This document shows positions 1 through 11,440 of a stretch of DNA of 64,000 nt, in pieces; position 1 is the stretch's first letter; the number at the start of each line of letters is the position of its first letter. The notes under the pieces are model-generated. The model saw nothing but the letters and a program-made list of their open reading frames with translations, was not told the origin of the DNA and did not search any database. Made by a program: the position numbers and the translations under genes. This DNA comes from Phyto melanocephala (Eukaryota; Arthropoda; Insecta; Diptera; Rhinophoridae). The DNA is taken from the NCBI GenBank assembly GCA_941918925.1, contig OW799236.1, positions 67,232,685 to 67,296,684 of the forward strand, given 5' to 3'.

Positions 1-526
1 TAATTAAAAAAATTATTTAAATTAATTAAAATTGATTATTGATTAAAAAATGTTAAGCAATAATTTTTTCTGTGCAAGTTACAGAAACAGAAAAAAAGTG
101 AAAACCAAAAAAAGAAATTCTACAAATATATCTAACAGAAAACAAACTCTTCAACATGAATAAGCATGCAAACATAAATACAAGTACATAAATAAAAAAT
201 TTTTGTTGCCACGCTATCTTCCGGTCATTTTGTAATTTTTCTACAACATAATTCAAAACTGCTTTAGAGTCAAGTGCTGCTTTTCTTTTTCATTCGATGT
301 ACATATAAATAATAAGTGAGCACCACTACTATTAAAAAAAATAATAAACTATTTATATAAAACAAAAATAATGCTCACAGCCTCTAAAACAAAATACAAA
401 TCTCGCGTGTCGAAAAAAAATAAATTTATTGGAAACATATAACTAGTAGAAAACTAATGGTAGAATTATGAAAAACAACTAAAACAACGTATTCATAAAC
501 TATGTTCTCACAGAGACGGACATTTA

Positions 527-1270
527 AACAAGTAAAAGCGCTATATTCGGCCGTGCCGAATCTTATATACCCTTCACAACGTGTAGTCATGCAATAACAG
601 TAAATTCACGTATGTATGTTAAAAAAAACAAAAAAAAAAATAAAAAATAAAAAAAAAATTTAAAAAAAAAAAATTATTATATACATATATAATATATATA
701 AAACAAAAAAAAAAAATAAAAAAAAATTAAAAAAAAAAAAAAAAAAATTATTATCATAAAAATATATATAATATATTAAATAAAAAATAAAAAAAAAATA
801 AAAAAAAAATTTTAAAAAAATTTAAAAAAAAATTTTTTTGCCTCAGCTGGGATCGATGCCACGTTTTCTCTAACCAGTATACACGTTTGTATGTATGTAT
901 GTTGTTGTTGTAATGTTGTTTTTATGAAAAGAAAATCGAGGTGGTCGTGGGTTTTTGCTCATATCTCAGTTGTTTATGTACCGATGTTTCTGATTTTCAA
1001 TACCGATCTACTCCCGAATATTTCTGATATTTTAATACCTTACCCGGGTCCAACCTATGTCGGGGGGCTTCAAAAAGTTGATTTCAACATACACACGGAC
1101 AGACGGTCAGACGGACAGACGGACAGACGGTCAAGGCTTAATCGACTCCTCTATTCATAAGCTTTCAGAAAATATATACTTTATGGGGTCGGAAATGAAA
1201 ATTGTAGAAATTTCACACGGAATGACAAACCTATATATACCCTTTTTCACTGTGTGAAGGGTATAAAAAA
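527..1270 (+). repeat. Family A DINE-1/mini-me-like element, copy A1
   Basis: The copy starts ACAAGTAAAAGCGC followed by the palindrome TTCGGCCGTGCCGAA and a TATACCC motif. A nearly pure A/T interior runs from about 610 to 840. Next come a TATG run, the TTGTTGTTGT tract, and an imperfect GTCY microsatellite on the complementary strand (GACGGACAGACGGTCAGACG type, 1097-1131). The CCATAAAGTATATATTTTC core is present as its same-strand equivalent TATACTTTATGGGGTCGG at 1175-1195. It closes with a hairpin, TATACCCTTTTTCAC then GTGAAGGGTATA. Core, GTCY tract and hairpin end are the published hallmarks of dipteran mini-me/DINE-1 elements, which are Helentron-related and non-coding. Short ORFs over it are accidental. 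This is the ancestral-order A-I subtype. Confidence 0.85.
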
Positions 1271-2174
1271 ATGCTACAAAATTTGACCACATACAAAATA
1301 GAAACAAATTCAGAGACTATCCAAAGATTAAATAGACAACGAAATGTTATATGTCTCCTACACTAAATAATATTCAAAATTTTCCATATTTGAGTGTTGA
1401 GCCTCAAACTTAATTTAAACAATTCCTATCTTGTTGTAGCGTATATTCGCTTAAACAAAAAACTACGTTCAAATTTACCATCTGCATGGGTTTGTCCGTC
1501 TGACTAACTAAATAATTCTTGCGGCCAGCCTGAAACTAAAAACTATTTGAAAATACGAACAAAACAATATAAAAGAAAGCAAAATATAAAAAAAAATGAA
1601 ATAAAACGGAAGTTGTTTAGACAACATGCTACACATACCAATGATTGGAGTGTTCCTTTCTGTAAGTGCATGTGTATGACAATATTAATATCAGTGGTTT
1701 GTTCGCAAGTTTGTCTATTCATTTATTTTATGGCATTTTTGTTGTCTTTGCTAGATCTGAAAAGAAAACGAGTAAAAATATATATAATGTGCGGTATTTG
1801 AAAATGTTTTATACCCAACACTTAACTACAACGAAAAGAGATTGACAGGTCTTATAAAAAAGGTGGCAATAAGAATGAAATTCTTGACAAGGTGGATCAT
1901 GATGTTAAAGCAAACCTGATTTACCTTTTATAAAATTATTTATGCCGAATTTCCAAAAAATTACAGGATTGAGCTCTAGATTATAAATTTCTATTATTAT
2001 TTCGCACATTGCAATAGGGACTTTGGAACAATTAATAGCGGCCATATTATTGAAACTACATTGGATTTTATTTGCTCTATTTCTTTTTAATGAATACAGT
2101 GTTTAACAAGACGTATATATGATAAAATGGTTTAATCAGATACGGGATACCCCTCGCTCAACGTTAGTCATACA
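1271..2174. other. A/T-rich stretch, nothing recognised
   Basis: No recognisable gene or repeat was found. A short ORF (1547-1801) has lysine-rich then hydrophobic low-complexity content and no family resemblance. Confidence 0.4.
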
Positions 2175-2180
2175 ACCATC

Positions 2181-2465
2181 TTCAGCGACGCGACTCAATT
2201 TTTGATAAATGGGTGCCCTAACAAACATAATTGTCGAATTGCTTTGCATTTGAAACGAATTGAGTTTGTATGTGATTGGTTTTGGTGAATTTCAGGCTGG
2301 TGACGTCATCGGTCTATATTTCTTTGGGAACAAAATTTGCTAGGCCATCACCGTCAACAACGAGCGTTACAGGTCGATAACTCCTTCGTCCTAATTTGGT
2401 TGATAACGGCATAAGGATTTATACAGAGCGGCATACATAATGGCTTTGATGGACAGATTTACCTG
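2181..2465 (+). pseudogene. Decayed mariner transposase fragment
   Basis: From 2181 one frame reads FSDATQFLINGCPNKHNCRI, recognisable as the mariner FSDEAHF...GYVNKQNCRIW motif containing the first catalytic aspartate. About 100 bases on, another frame reads GDVIGLYFFGNKIC, a stop, then AITVNNERYRSI, which matches the family's GVIGPYFFEN...VTVN.ERYR block. At least one frameshift and several stops separate them. The second and third catalytic aspartates are not visible. Ends and target duplications could not be found, so this is an old fragment. The motif comparison rests on family knowledge, without alignment. Confidence 0.7.
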
Positions 2466-2516
2466 CATCATTTTTATTAAATTTTTACTTTGATCCATCC
2501 TAATTGAAAAACCTCT

Positions 2517-2700
2517 TACACAGAAAAAATTTCTGCTTAAATTTTGTTAATTAATAATCTATTTGATTTATTTTTAAATTTGAATTATATTTTTAATTTC
2601 AATAAATAATTATATTAACTGCTACACAATTTTTTCAAAACACTTAGAGACTTCTGTCAATTGAAAAATAAAATTGAAAAAAATTTGTTTGTCAAGCATT
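2517..2700 (+). repeat. Repeat F, copy 1 (TTACACAGAAAAAA start)
   Basis: A very A/T-rich block starts TTACACAGAAAAAATTTCTG and ends near a GACTTCTGTCAATTGAAAAA motif. The same order of landmarks (TTACACAGAAAAAA start, TTAATTAAT centre, ATTTCTGTCAGTTGAAAAAA end) recurs on the same strand at 63576-63760, so this is a dispersed repeat. It has no coding capacity. It could be a MITE or the edge of a larger element. Confidence 0.5.
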
Positions 2701-3455
2701 ATTTTTGAAGGAAGTAATTATTTAAACTTTTTCCCTTTGTTTGATTTAGTTTTTATGGGTTAACTTCCTTGTAGCAACTTCTAAGATATACCGTCTTTAC
2801 TTTTTAAAATATGATGTTTGATTATTCCACCAGTTCGTAAATGTGTTAAATTGTATGTATTTATGGTTTGTATTTTTCGTATACTTATAATATTGAAAGT
2901 GTAATAAAAAATATATTGTTTATTGATATGTATATCGTCGTTAAAGTAAAATTAATTATATAAAGTTTTTCCTGTTGATAAAATATATTTACAGTTATAT
3001 TTATACACATATTTACTTATATGTATGTATGTACATATTTGAATTTATTTAAACATTTTTTTAAAATTTTCTTCAAACATTTTCCATTTTCTTAATTTTT
3101 ATTTTTTGTATATTTTTTTGTTTGACATTAGAGTGTAAAATTCGTTTTCGAGTGTAAGATCACCAGAATTAGAGCTGAGGGCTTAGTAACACAACTTCAG
3201 CTTCACCACAAAAAATATATTTGCTGTCATTTGTGGAAAACTGTATTCCCTATTTGGTTTACACTTTTTAATTTTTTAAAAAAAATGTTCTTAATTATTT
3301 TAGTTAATGGTTACAAGCAAAAGAAAAATAGTGGCATAGTGCGCATTATTGTTTGACGGTATCAATGTGCCACATTTTTTTTTTCAAAAATTACGCTATA
3401 AATCACGTTTTAACTACATATAACTTTTGTGATAAGTTTAAACTATTTTTTTTAT
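2701..3455. other. A/T-rich stretch, nothing recognised
   Basis: Only homopolymer and TATG/ACATA low-complexity runs were noticed. The region immediately precedes the coding relic at 3474. Confidence 0.4.
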
Positions 3456-3473
3456 TCCAGGAGAAAAAATGCA

Positions 3474-3735
3474 GCAGAAGAGCCTTTAAATCAAAAAGAA
3501 CAAACTCTTCTGCCTCCTCTTCATATAAAGCTAGACCTAATTAAAATTTTGTCAAAGCAATGAACAAGGACGGTGAAGACTTTCTAAATATTGAGAGCAA
3601 ATTTCCTAGAATCAGATATGCTAAGGTAAAAGGAGGCATATTTGTAGGTCCACAAATACGACAGCTTATGAAGGACGAGGTCTTTAGAACGAAATTGAAT
3701 GATGTGGACAAAAGGGCATGGGAGCTTAAGTTACT
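3474..3735 (+). pseudogene. Relic of uncharacterised arthropod mobile-DNA ORF, second domain
   Basis: One frame from about 3474 reads AEEPLNQKEQTLLPPLHIKL and continues to about 3550. After a frameshift, the frame from 3560 encodes MNKDGEDF...FPRI..AKVKGGIFVGPQIRQLMKDEVF..KLNDVDKRAWELK. I recall the same order (LPPLHIKLGL, then NKDG, then FP.ISEAK.KEGIFVGPQIR) in a recurrent uncharacterised arthropod protein. Its N-terminal half carries CxxC zinc-binding motifs like the ORF at 49398-49952. The downstream HFLHSHLDFFPENLG block I associate with it is absent, replaced by A/T-rich sequence after 3740. It is therefore truncated and frameshifted. The family assignment is from memory and needs a protein search. 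Confidence 0.55.
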
Positions 3736-4365
3736 TTTTTATTTTAACAATGTTTCCTTAATAAAAATTAATAATTATTAACAAAAGTTTTGTGTAATTT
3801 TAAATAAAATAGCCTGTAAATATTTTAATTTTTTATTGTAATTTGAAGTTATCTTCGGGTGACGACAGGGTGGGTGCTTTATGCGAGGCTTTGCTACAAA
3901 ATTACAATCTGGCAAATTTTTTTGCTTGTAGTTGTGTTTGTTGTACGAAAATAGATAGAAGTAAAAAGTTGCCATTCATTGATGCTACAAGGCGCTTTAG
4001 TGCGCCCACTCTGACGTTGTTTGCTGCATTACACATATTTGGTCAATATTGGGTACCTGCGGTAAATTTACAATAAAATCCACATTTTTTAACCGATTTT
4101 TATGGTTTATGGCTTTTATGATTTCCAAGATAAGTAGCTCTCAGAAAAAAGTTTAAAATGTTGAAGATTTGCTTTACATTTTTTTTAATTCCATTTTTAA
4201 ATTGAAAAATATTATTATTATATTTTTATTTTTGTTGAACTTTTTCATTTTAAACTAATATTTAAATTTTTAATCGGCTTGAGTTCATATTTTTAATATT
4301 CTTTATTTTTACAAAGAATTTTTTTATTGTGATAAATGAAAGAATAATTCTGAAAAATTATTTTT
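3736..4365. other. A/T-rich stretch with an unassigned 77-codon ORF
   Basis: An ORF at 3843-4076 (+) contains a cysteine cluster (CSCVCC) but resembles no family I know and has no supporting signals. The rest is low-complexity A/T sequence. Confidence 0.3.
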
Positions 4366-4438
4366 TTACCGACACTAGCCGAGTGGAATACATTTTTGAA
4401 ACCAGCTACGATTTCATCATCAGAACTCTCTGAACGAA
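4366..4438 (-). repeat. Repeat G, copy 1 (retroelement tail-like motif)
   Basis: Read on the minus strand it contains CTGATGATGAAATCGTAGCT, then ATTCCACTCGGCTA. A close copy lies on the plus strand at 63505-63573. Conserved CTGATGA...tails of this kind occur at 3' ends of some retroelements, including Penelope-like ones, but I cannot prove that here. Confidence 0.5.
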
Positions 4439-5079
4439 TTTTGCACGAAAAATTTTTTTTTTCTCTATTAATTTCTAAATAACTCCAAAACGATAAGAGA
4501 TAGAGAAAAATTGTATTTCACTGAAATAAATACAATTTTGTTACACATTTTTTGGTGTTTTAGTTTTGAAAATTGGATAACTGGTTCTCGAGTAAGGATT
4601 AAATATGTGTCCGTACTAGACTAATTTAGGGGGAAAAATCCATATAGTCCACATAGTTTTATTTAATGGAGGATTTTGCTGCTGAGCAGTGTAATTAACA
4701 GTTAATAGCATTGCCAGCGTTCGGTTTTGCAACCACTAAATGCGTAACCGTATATAAGACTCTAGCGCTATCTCGCTTGCTTTGAGCTGCCAGACATAAC
4801 AATTATGCTTATCTAAAAACTGATACTTACTTTACCGTGATCACAAGTCACACGTACAGACATATGTAAGTCTGGGGACTTATGATAAAATAACTAGATC
4901 GAATTTCAAATATTCAAGAATAGAAAAATAAAGATCAAGAAAAATAATTTAAAATTGAATTTAAAATATTTTTTTTTTTATGTGGACGCTGTTGTCTTCA
5001 AATTCGTGCGAAGATGCGAATTTGTGCAATCAATTGAAAATTTTGTGGACTATGGAATTAAAAAAAAATATATTTATCA

Positions 5080-5213
5080 AATTTCAATTTTCATTCGAAC
5101 GTGATTGAAATTTTTAAATTCTTATTAGAGTCTCTATTCTTAAAGCACAACGAACTCGATCGTTCGAGTAAAATTTCGATCGTGATCAAATGCCGTAATT
5201 TGGCCCCAGGTGT
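5080..5213 (+). repeat. MITE H, degraded copy
   Basis: It shares CATTCGAACGTGATTGAAAT, CTCGATCGTTCGAGTAAAAT and the right end TGCCGTAATTTGGCCCC with the intact 125-bp MITE at 48049-48173. The left terminal repeat has been lost. Confidence 0.6.
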
Positions 5214-6700
5214 TAAAAATGAATTTAATTAGTTTCTGTTTTTTAACTATTATAAGTAGGACTGTTCATCAAATTCTCTTATGTTGACTTAAGATGTTAT
5301 GCTTGCTCTATTTGAATGCTTATTTTTATCCTAAAAATTACTCAAAGGCTGCACAATAATTCAAAGGGATCTCCTTGTGTAGGTTCTAAAGGGTTCTTGC
5401 ACCATTATTTTCAACCTAATCTAATCTATGCTGGTTTGCCAAATGTTCACAAACTTTAAACTTTGCATTAAAAAATGCTTACATTATTCCATTTTGAAAT
5501 GGGCTTCGTTCACTTGACCACTAAAAACTTGATGCAATAACAATAATATAAAATGCATCCTATAATTATATGGAAATTCATTTAAGCACGCTTATATTTA
5601 AATACAATAATTCAAGCATGAATTTTTTATTTAGTTCCTACTGTGTGTGAATGTTTGTTGCATTACTTAGTTTAATGCTACATGCTACTAGCAGTCGTGC
5701 ATTCATTTACTGCATGTATCGTCTTTTATACTTTTGTTGCAACTTGTATACAGTTTAATACACCATTTGAATTATAATTAATTTAGCATTTAACAATGTT
5801 GACAAGAAAAACAATTTAATTAAAGGGCAATATTTTTCTGTCATTGTTATTCATGCTGTCATTTTGTTTTATTTCTATTTAAAGGCCTGCATACTTTTGT
5901 TTTATCAGTATCAGTATGTTTGTTTGAATTGGTAGTTATTTTAAGGTAAAAAGTCACAGTTATAACACGTTATATATAATGGATAATGAAATTAATAAAT
6001 GTAAATGATTTATAACCTGTATTAAGTAAAAATGTACAAAAAAAAAATTATACAAAATGTGTAATTAAAAAATTTAACACACTCCCAGAGGAAAGCTATT
6101 GAGAAACGTTAGCAAACAAACGTTATTTTTGGCTTTAAATTTACATATTTATCTAGATAGAAAATGTACAGTGTTTGTGAACATGTTGTCAATACTTAAA
6201 TCAATCAATGCTTAACATGTAGCTAGGTGTTGTATTGATATTAGAACAAGTATTTAGCTGAATATAAATTTATTTTAAAGAAATGGTATATTGTATATTG
6301 CATATTGTTTTTCAACTCAAGAAGGGTCTAAATTGTTAAAAGGTATAAGAAATTTTTGTGAAAAAATAATTATTTACTAAATATTTATAATTGAATTTAC
6401 TAATGGAATTTTAATTTAGACACAGGTCATAAAATATGTAAAAAATGTGTTCCATATTTAAAAATATTCGGAGACGCCTTCAATTAGTAGAAGCTGAAAA
6501 GGTGAATACATATAATAGAAAACAATTTTGAATTTTATGTATTGCTTTGCTGCATCTTACATAAATCACAAAATTCGGTTGTTCGATTGACACAAAATTT
6601 TGCATAAATATTGTAATATGTTGAGCCACTCGCCAATTATTGCTTTTTCTGTAGAAACTAGTAAAATACAAAAAATATTATGTCATACATACATATGTAA
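5214..6700. other. Gene-free A/T-rich stretch
   Basis: No repeat family shared with the rest of the window and no coding similarity was recognised over about 1.5 kb. The short reverse ORF at 6480-6671 has no recognisable motif. Confidence 0.4.
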
Positions 6701-6702
6701 TA

Positions 6703-7617
6703 AAGCGTGATTTTTTAAGAGCTATAGGAATACTAAAAAACAGACACATAAAATTCAGAAAAATGCATGAAATCTTTATTTGAATCGATAGTACGGACCA
6801 TATAATTTAATGTTTGAAGATTATTTCATGCAAGTGTTGATCGTGACTGCGCCTCAAATGGTCCATCCGCTTAGTCCAATTTTGGCATACTCTTTCCAAC
6901 ATTTCGGCCGGTATCTCTTGAATAAATGCTTCAAGGTGTCTTCCAATGCGTCAATTGAAGCGGACATATAGCCCCAAAAAAAATAGTCTAAAGGCTTTAA
7001 ATCGCACGATCTAGACGACCAATTGACCGGTCCCGAACGTGAAATAAAATGTTCAACGAACTTTCCTCTCAATAAGTCCATGCTAAGCGTGCTGTGTGGC
7101 ATGTGCCACCGTCTTGTTGAAACAACATGTCATGCAAGTCAAGCTCTTGCATTTTGGGTAAAAAAAAGTTGGATATCATCTCACGGTAGCGCTCACCATT
7201 CACAGTTACGTTACGATTCGCATCATCCTTAAAGAAGTACGGTCCAATGATGCCACCAGCCCATAAACCGCACCAAAATGTGACTCTTTCTGGATGCATT
7301 GGTAGCTCTTGCAATTCTTCTGGCTGATCTTCACTCCAAAATCGACAATTCTGCTTATTAACGTACCCATTGAGCCAAAAATGAGCTTCGTCGCTGAACA
7401 CAGTTTTTCGATAAGAAGCGCGGTATGAACTTTCTTAACACGCACGCATTTTGATAATAAAATTCAATAATTTTCAAGCATTGTTCGTTTGTAAGACGAT
7501 TCGTGGTTAAATTATAGACCAAACTGAAGATGTTTGACAGTGAAACAAAACACGAAACGTGCGTCAGCCTGTTTAAACCATTGTTGCCAAAAAGATAACA
7601 GCTAAAAAATCATCCTT
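6703..7617 (-). mobile_element. Internally deleted mariner-like element, 915 bp
   Basis: The inverted ends are AAGCGTGATTTTTTAAGAGC (left) and, read on the reverse strand, AAGGATGATTTTTTAGCTGT (right). Each is flanked by TA (6701-6702 and 7618-7619), the diagnostic target duplication of the Tc1/mariner superfamily. Between them lies a minus-strand transposase relic. A full element of this type is about 1.2-1.3 kb, so this copy has lost internal sequence. Because TA is common in this DNA, the ends rest mainly on the terminal-repeat match and the coding content between them. Confidence 0.8.
6807..7500 (-). pseudogene. Mariner transposase pseudogene with internal deletions
   Basis: On the minus strand the N-terminal LTNEQCLKIIEFYYQNA motif (near 7490) runs to VKKVHTALL. 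The sequence then jumps directly to the catalytic-core start FSDEAHFWLNGYVNKQNCRF (7340-7400), so roughly 150 residues of the DNA-binding half are missing. GGIIGPYFF, VTVNGERYREMI and FQQDGGTCHTA (second Asp) follow. A one-base frameshift leads into MDLLRGKF...PVNWSSRSCDLKPLDYFFWGY (third Asp). About 36 residues separate the second and third Asp once the frameshift is allowed for. Another small deletion follows WGY, then a further frame gives the natural C terminus MDHLRRS...HLHEIIFKH and a stop at 6807. It cannot encode active enzyme. Confidence 0.85.
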
Positions 7618-7619
7618 TA

Positions 7620-9870
7620 CCTTAAAAATATCGGTAAACCAACATTTTCGTTAAAATATTACACATACATGAATATGACATGAATTTAAGTGGCACTAAG
7701 CGAAAAATGTGTTTAATTTTGAAAAAGAACTCCTTAGATTATTTACAAGCGGTCTCATGAAGTCTCCACATTAGATTTGTTTAACCTTTAATTGTGGAGG
7801 TGGTGGTAAGTTTTACCCTCTGATTTTCTTTTAAAATATAAATTGCAGGCATTCTTATATCTCCTTAACTTTTTCATTTAATTTTACAATTATTCAGTAT
7901 TGTACCAATTTTCAAAATCCAAACGGTTAAAACATCATCATCAATTATAGCGTTTATGTTTTTTTTTTTCTTCGAAAAAGAAATCTCCATAAGTTTTCGT
8001 CATGTCTTTTAGAGAAATTATATTGTGTATTTTTTTACTAAAAAAAAAAACTTTATATAAGCTCTACAGGGAGTGCTGCTGTCCTTACGGTTCAGAAGAA
8101 GAAGCAAAGCAAACCAAAACCATAGAAATAATTTTTGTATTAGTCAAGAGAAAATAATTAAATCGATTATCATTATTCCTAACGAGCTGTATTAAATACA
8201 ATCTACAATCGGTATTAGGGGAAAGCACCGATTTCATGTAAATAATAAATTGTGTTAAAAGGATAGCCTTCAATGATAATAATTCGTCATAAAACTACAA
8301 ATCATTCTTGTTCTCTTGTAAAAGGTTTTAACATAACTTGCCCTTACAAGCCTGCTTATAAAAAGCCATTGTGTATTTAATTTGCTTTTTGCATTGTTAT
8401 TGCTATTAGCATGTAAATAAAGAACGGTTCTCTAAAAAGTATGAGATTTTTTTAATTGCCAAAACAATTTGACAATTGAAATTTGGTAGTTTGACCGTGT
8501 AATCTATAGCACTTTCAACCAAGCAGTATTGCTCTATAGCAAGCAATAATGTCATAAAATCTGCCGTTTTGTTGTTTGTTTTCTTATTGAATTTGTTTCA
8601 TGGGATGATATAGGATGTAGCTATCAATCCTTTGTATTTTATATCCATATTGAGGGGTTTTTAAAAAATACTTAATTCAGGCAAATTGTTTTAGACGACA
8701 GTTTCAAACTAATTTTCCAGTTTTTTTTAATAAGTTTTAAAACTACAATTTCAGAGTCAGATAATACTGTTAAGCTTAGAAATTAATCATAAGTTTTATA
8801 AACTAAAAAGTGTTTTCATATTTATCCCCCAATTACTTTGTCGATTAGATTCTAAAGGTATTTTAATATTTTAATAGTCCCAAATATGATCTGAAAAATA
8901 TAAACATTTCAGTTTTTTTGCTTATATCTTTACAAATTATGGACTGATTTTACTTGTTTGCAATAACGATTTTCCCTGATTAATTCTGAAAGTTTGATGC
9001 CACATACAAATTTTAACAGACAGGCTGGCATCGCTCAAACGACTTTCCCATTTATAGGGTTTCTTATGGGGTTGCAAATAAATATTGTAGAAACTGTAAT
9101 TTAGCCTTTTGTTGTAACTGATACATTTTATTAAAAATATACTCAATACAATAATTTAAAGCATTTTTATCAGTTGAGCAAAAATTGAATAAAATTATCA
9201 CAAAAAGGAAAAATGTTATTTGAAAGTTGTTGCCGACAAAGCTGAATTTCACTACAATAACTTGTTAAAATTTTAAAGAGTGAGATCATTTTCGTGTCAA
9301 ACTCAACGCAAAATGTTACAAAGACTGCGAAGATATTATTTTATCTTAGATAAACATTTCTTAGTGCTTGTCACAGAGTTACAATCTGATATATATTTCT
9401 ATAAAGCAAGGTCAGTACCAACACCCTTAGTTGGTAAAAGTAAACCAATACATGTGTATGTGTGCATAACAAAAATGCTCATGTTCATTTGATATTTTAA
9501 AAGGTTAGGATCACCTAGTTTCCTGTTTAATACTGTCACAAAGGTATTTATAGGAAATAAAAATATTAACAAAAACTCAACTATTGCCTTTTTTATATAT
9601 TTTTTTCTGTTTGATTGATCAACTTTATTTTAAAGCAAAAGTTGCTATCGATTACCTTGATCTTTATATGTGTAGCAGGTGTAAATAGTTTTCCTAAATA
9701 TTTATAAAACTTGTACAAGCAGATAACTAAAGCAGCTAGTTCTCTTATTGTTTTAATGAAATGTATATTAAAACTTAAGTCTGTAAGCAAATAACTTTTT
9801 AGGGTACATTCGCATTTGGCAAATATTTTATAAAAGAGAAACCATCAAAAAATTTGCTACCTAATTCAAT
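7620..9870. other. Gene-free A/T-rich stretch
   Basis: No coding similarity or shared repeat was confidently recognised over about 2.2 kb. Near 8635-8665 a TATCCATATTGAGGGG phrase resembles the repeat block at 19800-20130, but one phrase is too little to annotate. Confidence 0.35.
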
Positions 9871-9872
9871 TT

Positions 9873-10712
9873 CTAGTTATATTCGGCTGTGCCGATTTTT
9901 TGATAACCACCACCAATTTAATGTACTATTATAGCACAAATTTTTTTATTCTCTTATTAACGGTAATCGGTATGGAATAATCCCTTTATTCCAAAACATG
10001 TATCACTTTCTTTGTACTATAACATCGATATGCTGTAAAATGCTTTTGTAAATTTAGTCTTTCAATAAAAGTGGGCAATAAAGTAGGCGTGTCAATATAA
10101 TTTTAATAGCAGATTACGCGAAAAGTGGGCGTTGTAGTAAGCGTGTCGAAATAATTTCTGCCAATGAACTCAACTAAAATATTTTAATATAGAGTCATTT
10201 ATTCTTCCAAAATTTTTATTCATAGAGAAAATATATTAATTTGAGATAAAGCGTTATATGGGAGGTGGGCGTAAAAGTGGCCGCGTCACATTTATTTTTC
10301 GTTAGTGCAAAGCCTTTGACCAAAAAGCAACGTTTGCACAATTTCAGAATAATACATATTATTTTGTCATTTTTATTAGATTTTAAATAATGAATATACC
10401 GAAAATGCACTGAACGGTATAAATTTTTGTACATTTTGATCTATAAATCCTTTTGTAACTCATAGATTTAAGAAATTTTCAGGAAGAGAAGGTCAAAAAA
10501 CCATGTCCTTTGAACATCGAATAAAATCCAATTGTGTGCAAATACATTATCCTAGAGCTATAAAAATTCGAATGTATATTTCCTGAGTAAAAAAAATATT
10601 TCTTCCCGAAAATTGCTTAAATCTATGAGTTAGAAAAGGAGTTATAGATCATGTACGAAAATTTATACCGCGCAGTGTATTTTCCGGTATATTCAAAATT
10701 TGAAAGATTCGG
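9873..10712 (+). repeat. Family B DINE-1-like copy, mariner-free, with inverted 3' part
   Basis: It starts with TATATTCGGCTGTGCCGA and a CCACCACCAATT motif, then carries AAAGTGGGC, GGGAGGTGGGCG and GTGGCC-type B units. At the B mariner site it reads CTTTGTACTATAACATCGAT with no insertion, so it documents the empty site. From about 10490 the sequence turns around: 10605-10700 is the reverse complement of B sequence, so 10390-10490 and 10600-10700 form an imperfect inverted pair. Divergence from other B copies is clear, so this is an old copy. Confidence 0.75.
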
Positions 10713-11440
10713 CACTTGTTCAATATTTCAATCGTAAAGTAAGACACATTGTGCAAATATTTGGTTTGCAAAGAATAAGAAATATACATGCACAATTTTA
10801 AAATTAATACAATTGCTTGTTAGCCATTTTATTCCTATGCATTCAATAGCATATAATAATTATTAGTAATCAGTCTTATTAGTGCAACTATTTGCCAGAT
10901 GAGAATGAAGCTTTACACAATTTTAATTTTTTTTCTAAAATACTTTAACTAAACAAAAGTATAAAACATTTTTAATTTCTTACATTTGTATTTAATTTAA
11001 GGAAATATTTATTTAAAAAAAACGAATTTAAAAGGTTTACAATATCAAAATATATCCATGTAAGTATGTGTGTTTACAACAGATGTAATAAATTCTTTTA
11101 AATCTCAAGTAAATTAATACCTTAACCTTTTAACATTGCCGCTTCAGCGAACAAATGAAAATCTAGAATCAATTTGTACAAAATACTACAGGCATGTCCC
11201 CTTGAACGCAAAAGAAAAATGTAGAAATAACTTTTGTTTAACTCAAATTTCAATGGTATTTTTGATTACGATTGACTGACGAAGTGAATGAGCGTAAAAG
11301 CAACAATAACCATTGTCAGAAAATAAAAAGCTTAACAAAAACAATAGGTAGATCATAACAACAAAAATACTTTTGCTCTTCGTACAGGGTGTTTCGAAAT
11401 TATCGTAACCTTTTTCCTTTAGGTGGAATTTTTCTCAAAA
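10713..11440. other. A/T-rich stretch, nothing recognised
   Basis: No gene or shared repeat was recognised. A mariner-like phrase, TACAGGGTGTTTCGAAATT, occurs at 11386-11404 without a partner end. Confidence 0.35.

Noticed and set aside
891..1160. ORFs with TDRRSDGQTDRR peptides in several family A copies
   Set aside because: These are translated GTCY microsatellite and element core, present in different frames among copies.
3843..4076. 77-codon ORF with CSCVCC cluster downstream of the coding relic
   Set aside because: It is not in frame with the relic, has no family match I know, and A/T-rich sequence separates them.
4730..4800. TATATAAG with downstream GC-richer sequence, resembling a promoter or LTR
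   Set aside because: No gene follows, no TG...CA ends or duplication was found, and the motif alone is weak.
11386..11440. TACAGGGTGTTTCGAAATT as a mariner terminus
   Set aside because: No matching inverted end within 2 kb, and the Helitron at 11441 starts right after it.
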